From Cosmopolites sordidus (Eukaryota; Arthropoda; Insecta; Coleoptera; Curculionidae), in assembly GCA_031761425.1 (NCBI GenBank), contig JARFXV010000577.1:342385-406384 (forward strand): a DNA stretch of 64,000 nt. The letters run 5' to 3'. Positions within the stretch are counted from its first letter, which is position 1. Each line of letters opens with the position of its first letter. The translations under genes were made by a program, and so were the position numbers. Positions 23,036 to 35,055 of the stretch are shown in pieces. The notes under the pieces are model-generated. The model ran no database searches. It saw only the letters and a program-made list of their open reading frames with translations, and had not been told where the DNA came from.

Positions 23036-24860
23036 ATGTCCTTTTTGTGGATCAGACCTTAGCGTGGTAAAGGGGCTTCCGTAAGTCAATGAAGCTTTGA
23101 GCTATGCCGTCTGGGGTATATGCTCCTGAAAGGGTAACCCATGGCGGACAGGTCAAAGCAGAGACTTCAGACTAACTTGATCAAAAATCTGCCAACCCGC
23201 ATTGGACCAGCGTGGCAGATTAAGGTCCAACACCCCCCCCCCCCCCCCCCAGGCTTTACAATTTCAAACACGGTCCTCGTTCCCCGGACGCCAAGGGGTA
23301 ACTACCTACGGCAGCGGGAAGACCTAGCTCAAGGCAGAGGGTCCTAAGAATCACCGGGTTAGATCAGGCTGTCATTTACTTTGGACATTGCAACTGCAAA
23401 TATTCGGACAATGAAAACGGATGAACGACTGCAAGAACTGTTGATCGAACCTGACAACATTGGGATGTATGTTGTCAAGCAAATAGGGCTTTGTAAAACA
23501 CGAAGAAAAGGCGAAGAGCTAATCAAACTGGAAACAACTGGTCAGTACTCTACACTCGTGGTACGGAGAATGGGCGATGTGGTGGAATTGGATTCCTCAT
23601 TAACCAAAAGTTGAAGGATGGTGTAAAATTTTAAAGTATATCTCACTCAATGAGTCAATCAGACTAGCCCAATGCGTCATTCACCTTATCCCAAGCTTAT
23701 CCATCAATTATAAGCCATGGCGATGAGGAAATTGAGGTATTTTATGATGATGTGGCCCAAATTCTAGACAGCGAAAAAAGCAGGTTAAAAATCCTGATGG
23801 GTGATTTTAATGATAGAATTGGAAAAGCAAGAACTAGTGAAACTGCAATTGGCCCATATGGAAATGGCGAGCGGGACAATAGAGGTGACAGATTGGTTGA
23901 TTTTACTGAAGGACAAGAATTGTACATTATGAACTCGTTCTATAAGAAAAAAATAGACATGGAAAAGTCCATCTGCTTTCACAAGTGAAATTGACTACAT
24001 CAAGTCAAATGATAAAACAATATTTTGTAATTGTACTGTCCTTAACCGTTTTAATGTTGGAAGTGACCATAGAATAGTACGAGCAAAGGTCAAGCAAAGA
24101 TAAACTGTCGAAGAGAACGAACACGAATGGCAAGATCAAAGAAGGGCAAAGTGAATTCTGGGAAGCTGCTGTAGAGGGGCAACGATTTTGGGATTGCTTT
24201 GTCGAACCGCTTTGCTGTCTTGCAAGACCCAGAAGAGATGGAAATAACAGATCAGTATAAAAAAATCATCGACAGTGTGCTTGAAACGGCTGCTGCAATA
24301 GCACCAGCAGAAAAAAGTTTCAAACAATCAAAAATTTCCATTGAGACCGTCGATTTAATGAAGAAACGGATGACAATGAAAAAAGCAGACAGTCCCTTTG
24401 ACTGGGTCGAGTACGTTAAGTTTTGCAAAACTATAAGAAAACGTATTCGAGACGAAAGGCGTCGGTTCAACATGCAGCTAGTGAAAAAAACACTAGAAGA
24501 AAACAAAAGAATAAACAAAGCCAAACACAAACTGAAAAATAAAATGACACAAATGTTTGCCTTAATGCGTGAGGATGGCACAGTGTGTAGGGAGCGTATG
24601 GAAATGTTAGAGGTTATCAGAAGATTTTATTCAAAGTTATATGAAAATCAGAACCAGTTAAAGACAGCAATGCCCACGGAAGAGCAAATGCCAGATATTC
24701 TGTTGGAAGAAGTGACAAATGCCATAGAAGCGATGAAGAATGGAAAGACTCCAGAAAAGGACAATGTAACGGTTGAAATGTTGAAGGCTGGTGGTCGAAC
24801 TCTACATAAAATACTGGCAAAATTGTACTCAAAATGCCTCAAATATCAAAAAATACCCTG
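23036..24860 (+). mobile_element. RTE-1 copy with 5' UTR, endonuclease and RT N-terminus
   Basis: The 5' UTR (23036-~23380) matches that at 62149-62500. The AP-type endonuclease follows in broken frames: LDIATANIRTMKTDERLQEL, ILMGDFNDRIGK (the GDFN motif, near 23800), IGPYGNGERDNRGDRLVDF and SEIDYIKSNDKT. From 24199 an open frame of 220 codons covers SNRFAVLQDPEEM, VDLMKKRMTMKKADSPFDW, MREDGTVCRERMEML and MKNGKTPEKDNVTVEMLKAG. It stops at QKIP (24860) where the 3' part is lost. The endonuclease would nick DNA to prime reverse transcription. Not active. Confidence 0.9.
23233..23250. repeat. Poly-C tract (18 C) inside RTE-1 5' UTR
   Basis: Replaces or disrupts the UTR segment that in the 62-kb copy reads without a C run. 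May be expansion, or a consensus error. Confidence 0.9.
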
Positions 24861-24910
24861 AATGTCCTTAAACTGAGTGTCCTTAAACTGACTGAGTGTC
24901 CTTAAACTTA
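24861..24910. repeat. Three short direct repeats at the RTE 3' truncation
   Basis: GTCCTTAAACTGA-type units occur three times directly after the RTE breakpoint, resembling templated filler DNA. Confidence 0.85.
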
Positions 24911-25504
24911 TTTTCTTCTTTTTCTAATTAACTTAACTGACATTCGATAATTAGTAATATGACAGTTGACAGTTTCTCTCTCTCTCTCTCTCTCTTTCTA
25001 ATTTCTAATTTCTTTTACATCAATATTGATGCCTATATAGGCGTCTTTGTGTTTGTTTCTAAAATAATTCCATAACAGGTAGAGATTTTTACTTTTTTTG
25101 AGATGCTTTCACAGATATTCGTACATGTATAATTGTTAGAACTAAATATTAAAGCAAAATAAATTACCTAGTAACATTTGAATTAATTTTTCCTAAAAAT
25201 AACCAGAAATATGAAAAATTACGATAGAATGTACTGAAATTTTTAATAATATTTCAGTTGGTTTCTTGTCGAATACACGTGGCCGTACATTGTTCGTCGC
25301 TGTTAGCCTCGACTTTAAATTAACCTCTAACTAGGTTAAACCTATTATAGCAAGAACAATGCAATAAACAAAATATTGTGTATCGAATTACTACTCTGTT
25401 TTACTGTCATTTTGGTTAGATTTTAATTTTTTTTTAGATTCTAGGCATAACTTCCCTCTTATACCAGGGGTAATGTTTCTTTTCCACAAGGAAATTTCCA
25501 TTTT
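24911..25504. other. Spacer with (TC)n
   Basis: A (TC)n tract at ~24975-25001, then AT-rich DNA. No gene. Confidence 0.5.
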
Positions 25505-25622
25505 ATTTCCACTTTATTTTCAAGCCAAATGGTTCGCGAGCCCTTTGCAGTTCTTGTATGCGTCTTTGCAGCTCCTCTGGGTCTTGTGAAATGAGAATAA
25601 TATCATCTGCAAATCTAAGCAT
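25505..25622 (-). mobile_element. RTE-1 scrap covering the FADD block
   Basis: The minus strand reads RFADDIILISQDPEELQRRI and then QREPFGLKIK-like residues. About 118 bp, just left of another RTE-1 copy but in the opposite direction. Confidence 0.85.
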
Positions 25623-25675
25623 GTAAATAATGTAAATAAGCTAAGCTAAATAAAAAATGAGAAATAGAAGGGCGT

Positions 25676-27046
25676 TGGGATAGCACAGTGTGCAGGGTTG
25701 AAATGTTAGAGGTTATCACAAAGTTTTACGAGACATCAATGCCTACGGAAGAACAAATGTCAGATATTCTACAGGTGGAAGCGACAAAGGAAGTGACATA
25801 AAATCAATGAAAAGTGGCAAGGCTCGTGGAAAGGATAACATAACTGTTGAAATACTAAAAGCTTGCTGTGAAAATCTACAAAAAACACTGAAAAAATTAT
25901 ACCCAAAATGCGTCAAACAACAAAAAGTATCTGACTTAAGGGAAAATGTAAAATTGATTCTTTTACAAAAAAAAAGTAGCACAGGAAGATTTAACTAACA
26001 GTCTACATTTAACGAACATAACAGACAGTACAGTTACTGTATAATACAGACTGTACAGTATTGTACAGTCAGTAACAATAAGCCTTCTAATGTACAAAGC
26101 TTTCAACAAGGTACTAGCTTAAAGAATATTAAGAAGAAAACTGAATGGAGCACATCAAAAGAGCAAGAAGGATTCGATAGAGGATTCATTTCAATAGATC
26201 ACATCCAGGTTGTACAGGGCACTAGAGAGGGGCACAGCGAATACACCATGCTAGTGTGCTTGGTTTTTATCGCTATGAAAAAGCATTTGACTCAAACTCA
26301 AACCAATCCAGAATGGATGCAACCAAGGTAAAAACAAAGTCTAAGTAAACTTACTAGGATCGATATATGAAGCTACATCGACAGTTCACCCTGATAATCT
26401 TGAAGTTGGAATTAACGTAGAGCGTGGTGTATGACAGGGTGACGCAATAAAGCCTGTTCTTTTCTCAGCCTGCCTTGAAGAAAGAGGCATTCGGTAATCC
26501 AGATTAGGGACAGGATGGAATAAAGATACGGTGTATACGGTTAAGCCATCCTAGATTCGGAGATGATATCGTTCTCTTTTCACAAGACCCAGACGAGCTG
26601 CAAATTGCAGTGTTAAATGTAGCTGTCAGGTTCATTATAGTGTTTACGAACAAGCATCCACTTTGCCTGAAAATAAAAATCTTTGGTCAGTCAGTCCTAT
26701 CCGTTATGACATGCAGAAGTGAAATCTGGACACTCACATCGCAATTAGTTCAAAAACTTCGTGTAGCACAGAAGGGAATGGAAAGATTTGTGCTTGGCAT
26801 TACAAACGAAAGTATGTGGCATAAGTGGAAGGGTGAGGAAATTAAAATGGAGGTGAGCAAGCCCTACAGCGAGACGATGACCAATGGACCAAGGGAATTC
26901 TGAAGTTGATACCGCTTGATCGCAAACATCCACGAAGAAGACCGAAAGAACGATGGGAAGGGCTGTGAGAGTTGGAAGCATGCTGCAGAGGCCTGCATCC
27001 GTCAGGGAATCGTCATGGGCTTATAATGATGATGATGATGGTGATG
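25676..27046 (+). mobile_element. RTE-1 copy, old and heavily deleted, with (GAT)n tail
   Basis: Scattered frames match RTE-1 in order: MKSGKARGKDNITVEILKA, the FYRYEKAFDSNS region, FGDDIVLFSQDPDELQ (FADD changed to FGDD), then CLKIKIFGQSVLSVMTCRSE and a final CIRQGI. Much more diverged than its neighbours, with an 85-base insertion near 26000-26085 carrying TACAGT inverted repeats. Ends in GATGATGATGATGGTGATG (27028-27046). Confidence 0.85.
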
Positions 27047-27908
27047 ACCGCACCGACTTGATAAACAACTTTCGGGCGCCGTTAATACCTATAAAATCAT
27101 GAGCCTGTATACAACATAATCTAAAAATGAAAAAATAATATACTTAAAGATATTATTTTACAAGTTATTACAAAGATAATAAATTTCATTTAAAATTATC
27201 TATATGATTGAGAGTGGGCATTCACATCTAATGACCTCCCGAGTAACAGATACACAATGGATGTGATTAATGGCCAGTAAGCACACAATATTGCTTAAAC
27301 CACCACTGTTCATACAATCGCCATATTTACAGAATAAATCAGTCATAAATCATCATTCATTTCATTGGAAAGCAATGTACTGGAGAAACAAAAAAATTCA
27401 GCACTATAAAAAGCACCATATACAGCACTATAAACGTCCAAGGACCTCAGGGTTATATAGTACAAAGCTCACATGCAAAATGATCCTTAAGGGAGCATGG
27501 GTCTCACCTCAGTAAACCAAATTAATCGTGTCATGATAGATAGCAGATCATACTAAAATGTTTTTGATGTGAAAAACTATAAAGGAACATCGCCAGACTG
27601 ATGCTCCATTATGTAGTTGTTATAAAAATACGACAAAGTATCTGTGACACCGACAAGGAAACAGGAATCAAGACAAACAATTACAGTATTGAAAGATTAA
27701 AAAGAAGAAAGCGTTAGGGAGGAATACCAACATAGAATCAAAAAAAAAACAGACTTATAGAGCAGCATCAGAGATGGTAGACAATGGATAGGTAAAAATA
27801 AAATCTGTAATAGAAAAAGTTGAAAAAGAGATGCGAGAACTATTGTGATATATCACTGTTCCATATTACTTATAAAATTCTAACAATAATAGTAAGTAGA
27901 GATAGATA
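27047..27908. other. Spacer; possible non-LTR linker trace at 27650-27860
   Basis: The + strand at 27650-27860 has a faint I-x-x-L-K-...-EYQHRIK pattern like the endonuclease-RT linker of non-LTR elements. Too weak to name. The rest is unassigned. Confidence 0.3.
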
Positions 27909-28400
27909 CGAGGGTTAATCAAATATAAACCGGAAATTTACAATTGCTTTCCTCAGCCAATCCCGAGCGGGTTATCAGTGTAAGTTGTTGAAGTGCTATG
28001 TATTAAGAGTGGGGGAAGTGCTCAGTGAGCTGTTTCACAGTTCATTATAAATAAATGTTTTATAATAAAGTTATAAGGTTTTTTTCAAGGAAGGCGTTAA
28101 ACCAACAGAAATATTATTACACTCCGGAATCAAATATGGTAAGTAAAGAATGGAACAAAATCCGTTTACAGGAGCAAAACAGGCGGTGTATCCCTCAGAG
28201 ACGTCGTCCTTCTCCATGACAACACCAGACCTCATACGACGGTTTTGACGAAGGGAAAACTGAAGAATATGCATTGGAAAACCCTTTAACATTCTCCATA
28301 CAGCCCAGATTTGTCACCCTGTGATTATTTTTTATTTGCGCCCTTGAAAAATGTACTTGGAGGGGTGCGATTCGACGACAATCAAGATGTTGAGGACTGT
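27909..28400 (+). pseudogene. mariner transposase relic with internal deletion
   Basis: The left end ACGAGGGTTAATCAAATA looks like a mariner TIR. The + strand then gives IRFFFKEGVKPTEILLHSGI (N-terminal helix-turn-helix part). After a deletion that removes the first Asp come VLLHDNTRPHTTVL (second Asp) and YSPDLSPCDYFLFAPLKNVL (third Asp). No right TIR was found. Confidence 0.8.
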
Positions 28401-28940
28401 TATTAGCATACGAGGCCATGAAGGAAATGATGTCATCGTAACTTATTAGATTAACCCTGATGATAATGCATAATTCCAAGGCAAGATCTTCCAGGCAAGG
28501 ATCTTCCAAATATACTACATTGACTTTTACAGTGCTCATGATTTGAAATTCATTCAATGTTTGATCGGCAGAAACACAAACTTTTCTTTCACGTTTCTGA
28601 AGAATTCGTTTAGTTCTCTGCAGCAAATCGTTGAATTTTCGGACATGGTCGGTTTTGTTTGTATCGGGGAGTCCGTATGGAACCCATCCAACCAATTTCT
28701 ATAGCTTGCCGATCTTCTTCATGAGGAAGGGCGATCGTGGTTTGCTCTTCCACACCTGCCAAAAGTGTCTGGTTGTTGGGCTCTTCCTGATTTGTCCTGC
28801 AAGAGTGTATCACCGGATCTGAAGCATTCCTGACATTGTCTTCCTCTCACCAAAAAGTTCGTCGAGATCGCGTAATGTCTGTGCTTCTTTTCTATCCTTT
28901 CTCGAAGTGGTAACATTTTGGACAGGCATTTTTATCAACT
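28401..28940 (-). CDS. Unidentified coding-like segment
   Basis: The minus strand is open for ~100 codons (28390-28695): FNDLLQRTKRILQKRERK, VCVSADQTLNEFQIMSTV, YLEDPCLEDLALELCIIIRV. Upstream frames add LDELFGERK and PHEEDRQAIE. Composition looks protein-like (acidic/basic helices), not TE-like, and I do not recognise it. Upstream frames are broken by shifts. It may be a processed or partial copy of a host exon, or an exon itself. It abuts a mariner relic on its 3' side. Confidence 0.35.
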
Positions 28941-28949
28941 AACAAGTAT

Positions 28950-30027
28950 TTCTGTTACCTTAATGATCAAATTATTGATCATCGTTAGGTATTATTTTTT
29001 TTCCATCTTTCTGTCAAAGAATGGATTCCGCGCCAAAAGAAGTTTAGGTTTTTTGAAACCAACCGTTCATCCAGCCAAAATTTCACTTCATAAGAATATA
29101 TGTGTTGTTCTGAAAGTCCGTGCTCCATCGGTCGAAATAAGTGGTAGTCCGAGGGGAATAAGTCCGGTGAATACGGAGGGTGGGATATGACGTCCCATTT
29201 AACGTTTCCAAATAGTTTTTTATACATTTTGCAACATGGGGCCGAGCATTTTCATGTTGAAAAATTACTTTATCGTATATTTGCTCGATTTTGCTTCAAT
29301 GCTCGATTCAATTTTATCAATTCTTGTCTGTATCGATCCCCAGCAATCGTTTCGCAAAGTTTGAGCAGTTCGTAAACAACCCCCCTACTATGTGTTACCC
29401 CCCACTGGTGGTAATGTTGAAGGCTGGCCTGAGTCTACTCTCCACTTTCCATCACCTATCACAACTCTATGCAAAAAATAAACTTTTTTTCTGTCTGGCA
29501 AGCACAATTTCACAAGTGATCTTTCGCCTATTAATGAACCTTTCCATCAATTCATATGGAACCCATTTTCCCTCCCTTCTGAATCCTTTTCAATGCGTGA
29601 GGACGTTCGAAAATGGTGGATTTAATGCTTCTGCCAATTGTTTCAACGTATAATCAATAATCAATATCATCTTCACCCAATAATGGTTGCAAATCTGCAT
29701 CTTCAAACTTTTTCGGCAGTCCTGGACGCTCCTTGTCTTTTATATCAAAATCACCACTTTTAAAGTAACTTTCAATCAACAATCAATAACTTTCAGCCGC
29801 CGTTTTCGTTGAATAAATTTACTAGGGAATTTTATTAAAGTTCCCAGCAAAACGGCTTTTGAAACGACATGGAAAACTATTTTTTTTTTCGCATTGACAA
29901 TTAATAACGAATAGGTTTTTGATAGCGTATGTCCACTTCTCAAAATGCCATAGATATCATTAGTGGATGCCAACAAACGTATTAGTAACGCCATCTCTTA
30001 GCAAAATCGGCATTATTAACGGAAACA
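28950..30027 (-). pseudogene. mariner element, near full-length transposase relic
   Basis: The 5' end at ~30027 reads GGTGTTTCCGTTAATAATGC on the minus strand, matching the isolated end at 49213. The transposase order is conserved: FKSGDFDIKDKERPGLPKK, GKWVPYELMERFINRRKITC, a decayed first-Asp block, RQELIKLNRALKQNR, VIFQHENARPHVAKCIKNYL (second Asp changed to Glu), PYSPDLFPSDYHLF (third Asp) and FFWRGIHSLTERW. Frameshifts occur between blocks. The right TIR was not located. Confidence 0.85.
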
Positions 30028-30629
30028 CCATTAAATATGCAAGAATATTTTTATGAAAACAACTAAACAAAATGCCAACTTTCCCAAGCAAAACCGCGGA
30101 TAATTATGCATCAACCTAATACAATTAATATAAACAGGCTCGATCGTTTAATGATGATTATAATGAAGATTGTCGACCATGATGATAATTAACGTACCGC
30201 ACAACGAAAACTCCCTAACGTCGACTTTATAACTACAAATAATAGCTTCTATAATGGCGACTGGATTGCAACATTTGTCCCAGATGCAGGTCATTGCTAT
30301 GCGAGAGCACTATTCTCATTGAAATCGAAATGTAAGGTCGTGTGGTGGGATTCTCAACATTCCCACTAGGCACCGAGCTCGCCTAGCTAGATCTAGCCTC
30401 TAAATCGAACGAAAAATTAACAGACGTAGGAAAAAAAACTCGTAAAATATACAACGTAGAGATACAAATTGCACCAGGGTCGATATCTGTGCATTAAAGA
30501 TTTTCTAATTACAGAAAGAAACATGTGGAAAAGGAAACTTCACTTCCTAAGCGCCTTAAAAAAGATAATTTTAAATTATTTGTGTAACTCCTTCTCCGTC
30601 TGACGAAGAAAACAGAATATGTTTTATAT
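30028..30629. other. Spacer, no gene recognised
   Basis: Moderate GC near 30180-30420; no domain seen. Confidence 0.4.
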
Positions 30630-31490
30630 AACGTGTGGTCCAAAAACTTTTGTGGTCCAATTTTTTGAAATGAAATACAAAAACAAGTTATTGATTAAAT
30701 TTTAACAAATGTATTCTTAAAACTATAAAAGATCTTGGAAACTCATTTTCTGAAGATTACTTGGTCTATATGTGCTCCATTTTTGTCCTGGCGCTCCTCA
30801 AACCGACCTCTAGAATTTGCCATAACGCTACGGCAAATGTCTGTCGTTATGGCATCGATTTCTTGCCGAGTATTTTTCTTCAGATCTTACAGAGTGGCGG
30901 GCCGGTTACGGTACACTTGGCTTTTAAGATATCCCCATTAAAAAATCACAGGGAGTTGGGTACGGGCTTCGGGGGGGGGGGGGGGGGGCACTGAATGTGT
31001 GCTGTTCGAAAAATCAATTTTCCCGGAAAAAGCCCCTGAACGACTGGCAAAGAGAGACTGAAACTGTGGCAAGTGGCTTCGGCCTGTTGAAACCAAGTGT
31101 CCTGAGTGTAGCCTTCAAATTCTTGAAAAGTAGGTGTAAACATGTCACCGTTTCTGTGCAGCCTCGGTGGTTTTCGAAAAAAAAATGGGCCGATTATTTC
31201 GGATACCGACACTACAGCCCAAAGTGTGACTTTCGGGCCATGCAGGGGACTTTTCATGTTTCTTTTTAGGGGTTTTCTTCGCATCAGTAACGACAATTTT
31301 GATCATTGACATTATCACTTAGGTGAAAATGAACCTCGGAATTGTTGCGGAAATACTCGCGCACATAAACTCGCGCATACAAAACGAGCACTCCTCGATG
31401 GTAAGGCAAGACCGACCCCACCTTTCCACCACTCCTACCAAATTTTTTACTGGGTAACCAAACATTAACAAATCTTTGGACCGCCCTGTA
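30630..31490 (-). mobile_element. Tc1/mariner-superfamily element with TIRs
   Basis: Right end (minus-strand start) TACAGGGCGGTCCAAAGATT; left end ACGTGTGGTCCAAAAACTTT: imperfect TIRs sharing GGTCCAAA. Transposase on minus: EVHFHLSDNVNDQNCRY (first-Asp block, normally DEAHFHL), GPKVTLWAVVSVSEIIGPFF, DTWFQQAEATCH (second Asp altered), LPVVQGLFPGKLI and, past an 18-G tract, GISQKPS and DLKKNTRQEIDAITTDICR. Frameshifted at the poly-G, so dead. The N-terminus is missing. Confidence 0.85.
30971..30988. repeat. Poly-G tract (18 G) in transposase relic
   Basis: Sits where family members encode the segment before the last catalytic block and breaks the frame. Confidence 0.95.
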
Positions 31491-31564
31491 TATATTTTTT
31501 TTATTAGAGTGTAACAAAATGGAATCTAGTTTCTTCCAGAAAAATATTCTGGTTAATTCAACTT

Positions 31565-31865
31565 TCACGGTTCTGGGCTTTCCTCTTCCACTCGGGTCCT
31601 ATATATACTTAACGATGTCATCAGTCCATCGAGCTTTCGGTCTTCTTCGCGAACGTTTGCGATCAAGCAGTATCCACTCCAGAATTGCCCTGGTTCATCT
31701 TGCGACCCATCACCTCGGTACATGACCTGCCCATCTCCATCCTAACGATATCACATACTTTCGTTTGTTCCTTGATCCATACGCAGGGCTCTCTGTCTCG
31801 TCTTGTAATGCCAAGCATAGATCTTTCCATTCTCCTCTGTGCTACTCGAAGTTTTTGAATTGATG
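31565..31865 (-). mobile_element. RTE-1 C-terminal scrap
   Basis: Minus strand SIQKLRVAQRRMERSMLGIT, WIKEQTKVCDIV, then residues matching SSMD..R to IGPEWKRKAQ in other frames. Cut at 31865, where a PLE-3 terminal fragment begins. Confidence 0.88.
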
Positions 31866-31965
31866 TTTCCCAATCATTCCGGGTGTCGATCCGTTCATTT
31901 TGTGAAGAGTCCAAAAGTTGGACTCTTCAGTCGAAGCGGACAACACTTGAAAATGCCAAATGAAA
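31866..31965 (+). mobile_element. PLE-3 terminal fragment with half hammerhead-like motif
   Basis: CATTCCGGGTGTCGATCCG matches 19895-19920. GAAGCGGACAACACTTGAAA and ATGCCAAATG match the complement of 19958-19995. The ribozyme core and stem II 5' strand are present, but the 3' half is missing. A CCAAAAGTTGGACTCTTC hairpin lies at the fusion. Confidence 0.75.
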
Positions 31966-31984
31966 AAAACTCCTCACAAAATGA

Positions 31985-33800
31985 AATATCATCTACCATC
32001 CGTGAAAATATTAGATGCAACATATATATTAATGTTCAGCTCTACAGGCCTAGCGTCCCTTTCCCATTTCTCAAATCTTTCATCACTTCATCCAGCCATT
32101 TCTTCCTCGGTCGCCTTCTCCTTCTTTTTCCTCCTTCACATCTCAACAGTATTCTTTTAACATTTCTTGCGGGGCATCGGGGCTATGTGCCCTCCCTGCA
32201 CTCTCACCACCTGAACAATGTTTGTTTTTTTGTATATATTTCTCTATTTGTTCCTTTTCCAAATTCGTTCTGAACTTTAATTCCTCCAAAAATCTTCCTT
32301 AATATTTTACTTTCCCAGCTTACTTTCTTCCTTCTTCGTCTTTGTCCATGTTTTGCACGCATAGGTAACCGTAGGCCTTAGTTTTGATTGGTACACTCTT
32401 ACTTTTGCTGTCCTTGTTATATTCTTTGCTTTTAAAATTTTTAAAAACATTCCAGCGGCTTGCTTCCTTTCGCTAGTTGTTTCTCTATTTATTTCTCTTC
32501 ATCTTCCTTCATTCTTTCTCTACGTACTTCTTATTTTCTGCACAATTAATGACTAAATTAGGGGACAGTTACTATTTCTTCCTTACTATTCCTTCCTTGT
32601 CTGGTGCCATAGATTGAACAGAACTGTGAACATGACGTGGACATCTCCTTGCCTCAGTCCTTTCTTTACGGTTAACCCCTCAAACATTGCCCCATCGACT
32701 ATAATTTTATTTTCTGTTCTTCAGACAGTCATTTCCACCAACTTCTTCAACTTTTCCGGGACTACCAGCTGTCTCATTGCTTGGAACAACTATGATCAGC
32801 AAATGTAAGCCCAGATTTTGTTGGATATGTTTCATGATGAATATCATGTCGATTGTTGACCTTCCTGCCCTGAACCCCCCTTGATATTCCCCTATTTATT
32901 CCTTATGGTATTTCTCTAGTCTAACTTTAATCATCTTTGCTACCACTTTATAAGTCACATCTTGCAGTGTGAAAAGGTATTATCTGCGCTTTATTCCATT
33001 TCTCTGGCATATTTTCTTCTTCCCAAATTCTCTTCATTAACTTCCATGTTCTTGTCACTAATGTATCACCACCGCGTTTCAAGGTTTCTGCTGCCTTATA
33101 CAAACTTCTACTGCCTTATACAAACTTATACTTATTCTCGTGTGGGTGCATTTATAATTTCTTTATTATCTACAATCTCATCTTCTTCCCTTACATGTTC
33201 TCCCCAGTCTCATTTAGTGTCTCTGAAAAATATTGAACAAATCTTTTCTGTTTTCCTTCTGGACATCCTACCAGGGATCCTTCTGGAGTTTTCAAATAAT
33301 GGGGTCTTCTGGCATTACTACCTTTACTTTTGTTAACTTCCTGAAATTTTTTATTCTTTCCTTTTCTTCCTACATACGATCTTGGCTTCCCTTCGTATGC
33401 AATCATATATTTGTTTGTTGTTTTCACTCTTCTTTTCCAGTAATCTTTGACGTGCTCCGTTTTTTTGCTCCACAATTTATTTACAGTCTTTGTCGAACCA
33501 CCTATTTGATTGTTTTTTTTTTGGGTTCTCCCAGAATTTTTTCTGCTACCTCCTTTATTCTCAATCTGCCCTTTATTGAGCCAGTTAGAGATATTAAATC
33601 CAATATATCTTCCATGACAGCCTCTCTCCATCGCTTCCTTTACCTTTCCTGCTTTCTTTTACTTTGCTCCCACCCTTTCCATATGACACAGCCACTCCAA
33701 TCTTCTCGATCTCACTACTCTGCTCATCCTTGCTTCACTGAAAATATAAATTTCGTCCGTTCTTTTCGTATACAAGTCGTAGACTTTCTTTCCCCCTGAT
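31985..33800 (-). mobile_element. Non-LTR retrotransposon, third family, endonuclease-less copy
   Basis: Reading down the minus strand: a linker with RWFDKDC, KNGARQRLLEKKSENNKQIY and REAKIVCRKEKE; GSLVGCPEGKQKRFVQYFSE (pre-RT); then a decayed RT with VKKGLRQGD and FTVLFNLWHQ. The tail is RPTVTYACKTWTKTKKEESK and KRRRRPRKKWLDEVMKDLR, ending at ~31985. The YADD block is not visible. Members of this type carry an AP endonuclease upstream, which is absent here. Many frameshifts. No poly-A or tail seen. Confidence 0.8.
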
Positions 33801-34740
33801 ACCCTTGTGATTATTCTATCTTTCTGATATGGATGCATTTTTTCAAACGGAAAAAAAACGGTGGAAATTATAGTTTAACACTTAATATTGCAACGTAATA
33901 TTTTTCCGACAGTTTTAACGTGAATCGTTGCGAAAGTTCTCCATCAGCCACGACTTAAATTGAAATTTAGGCCGTACGGTCGGCGTTCGTTGCCTCTATG
34001 AGGCCGTGTTTGGTTTCCGTATCCATTTTAAAAGGTAATTTAGAATTGAATACCTTTGCATTTTTCAGAAATTGGGGCGACGCGAATGACGAACGGACTT
34101 TTTTTACGTAATAGTCTCGTTTTTTGAGAACTGTGAGGTTTCTAAATTGCTTTCTTTATAATTTTCATGTTTTTGTTTGTTCGTTGGAACATTTTGTGCC
34201 ACAAATATTATCGGATGGGTTCAGTAGGGAGTCCATCGTTGACATTTACGATTAACATAAAGTCTGACTTTTAACTTGTCATGTAATAAAATGAAGAGTT
34301 TTCGAATAAGAGTTTAAGAACTTTGAAACGTGATAGAGGCAACATTGTTGGAAATGCAAATGATTTCTACGTTCAGTATATTGTGATAACTGATTATCTT
34401 TGGCTTGAAGTGATAAATGTGATATAAACAATGCGTTCTTTCAACAGGACGGCCAGACAATCGATTTGTTGCAAGATAAGCTTTATAAGTTAGTTTGTAA
34501 TTATTGTTTTGCAATTATTTGTTCTTCACGATAAACTAAAAGTTACCGGATCACTTGTAGTTATCATAGCATCTCGTTTCAAAGTTCTGACACTATTATT
34601 GGATAACTCTGAAAAATTCATTACAGGGTGGCTCAAAAGAAGGTACCCAATTTTAAATTTAAATATTTTAATTTTGGTTTAATATTTCTTCTTCTATTTC
34701 AAAACAAGCTAAAAAGCCTCCCTCACCGGTATTTTTATAA
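33801..34740. other. Spacer; TIR-like scrap near 34624
   Basis: No gene recognised. At 34624-34650 'ACAGGGTGGCTCAAAAGAAG' resembles a mariner-type end, similar to 48757-48780. Confidence 0.4.
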
Positions 34741-34817
34741 TAGGAGAGTATTTAAAAAAAAAGAATAAAACAATTTTTTACTTTGTTATCTGTCACTTTT
34801 ATTTTTAAACAAAATTT

Positions 34818-34860
34818 GTGTGACGATAGTTTCGTAAAACGACTTTACATCCTCAAACAC
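34818..34860 (-). ncRNA. PLE-1 hammerhead-like motif (a), inverted 5' terminus
   Basis: Minus strand: stem I GUGU/ACAC, core UUGAGGA (C3 to U only), extra U, stem II GUAAA/UUUAC with loop GUCGU, GAAAC, tetraloop UAUC, GUC at the expected cleavage position. Best core match of the PLE-1 copies. Confidence 0.65.
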
Positions 34861-34943
34861 TACTTTAAAACTAAGGTTTTAAAGCTGTTTATCTATTCTA
34901 TGTACCTAGTTTTATACTTTTATTGGGGTTAATTTTTAAAGTA

Positions 34944-34986
34944 GTGTTTGAGAATGTAAAGTCGTTTTACGAAACTATAGTCACAG
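34944..34986 (+). ncRNA. PLE-1 hammerhead-like motif (b), 5' direct terminus
   Basis: GUGU, core UUGAGAA, U, stem II GUAAA/UUUAC, GAAAC-UAUA-GUC, ACAG. C3 is U and G8 is A. Stem I loses its last pair. Confidence 0.6.
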
Positions 34987-35055
34987 AAATTTTGTTTAAA
35001 AATAAAAGTGATATATAACAAAGTAAAAAATTGTTTTATTCCTTTTTTTTTTAAA

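Noticed and set aside
29650..29994. Separate small gene on minus at 29776-29994
   Set aside because: Another frame of the same interval continues the mariner transposase N-terminal region.
33233..33799. A 188-codon + strand protein
   Set aside because: The minus strand holds the matching non-LTR linker motifs; the + frame is a shadow.
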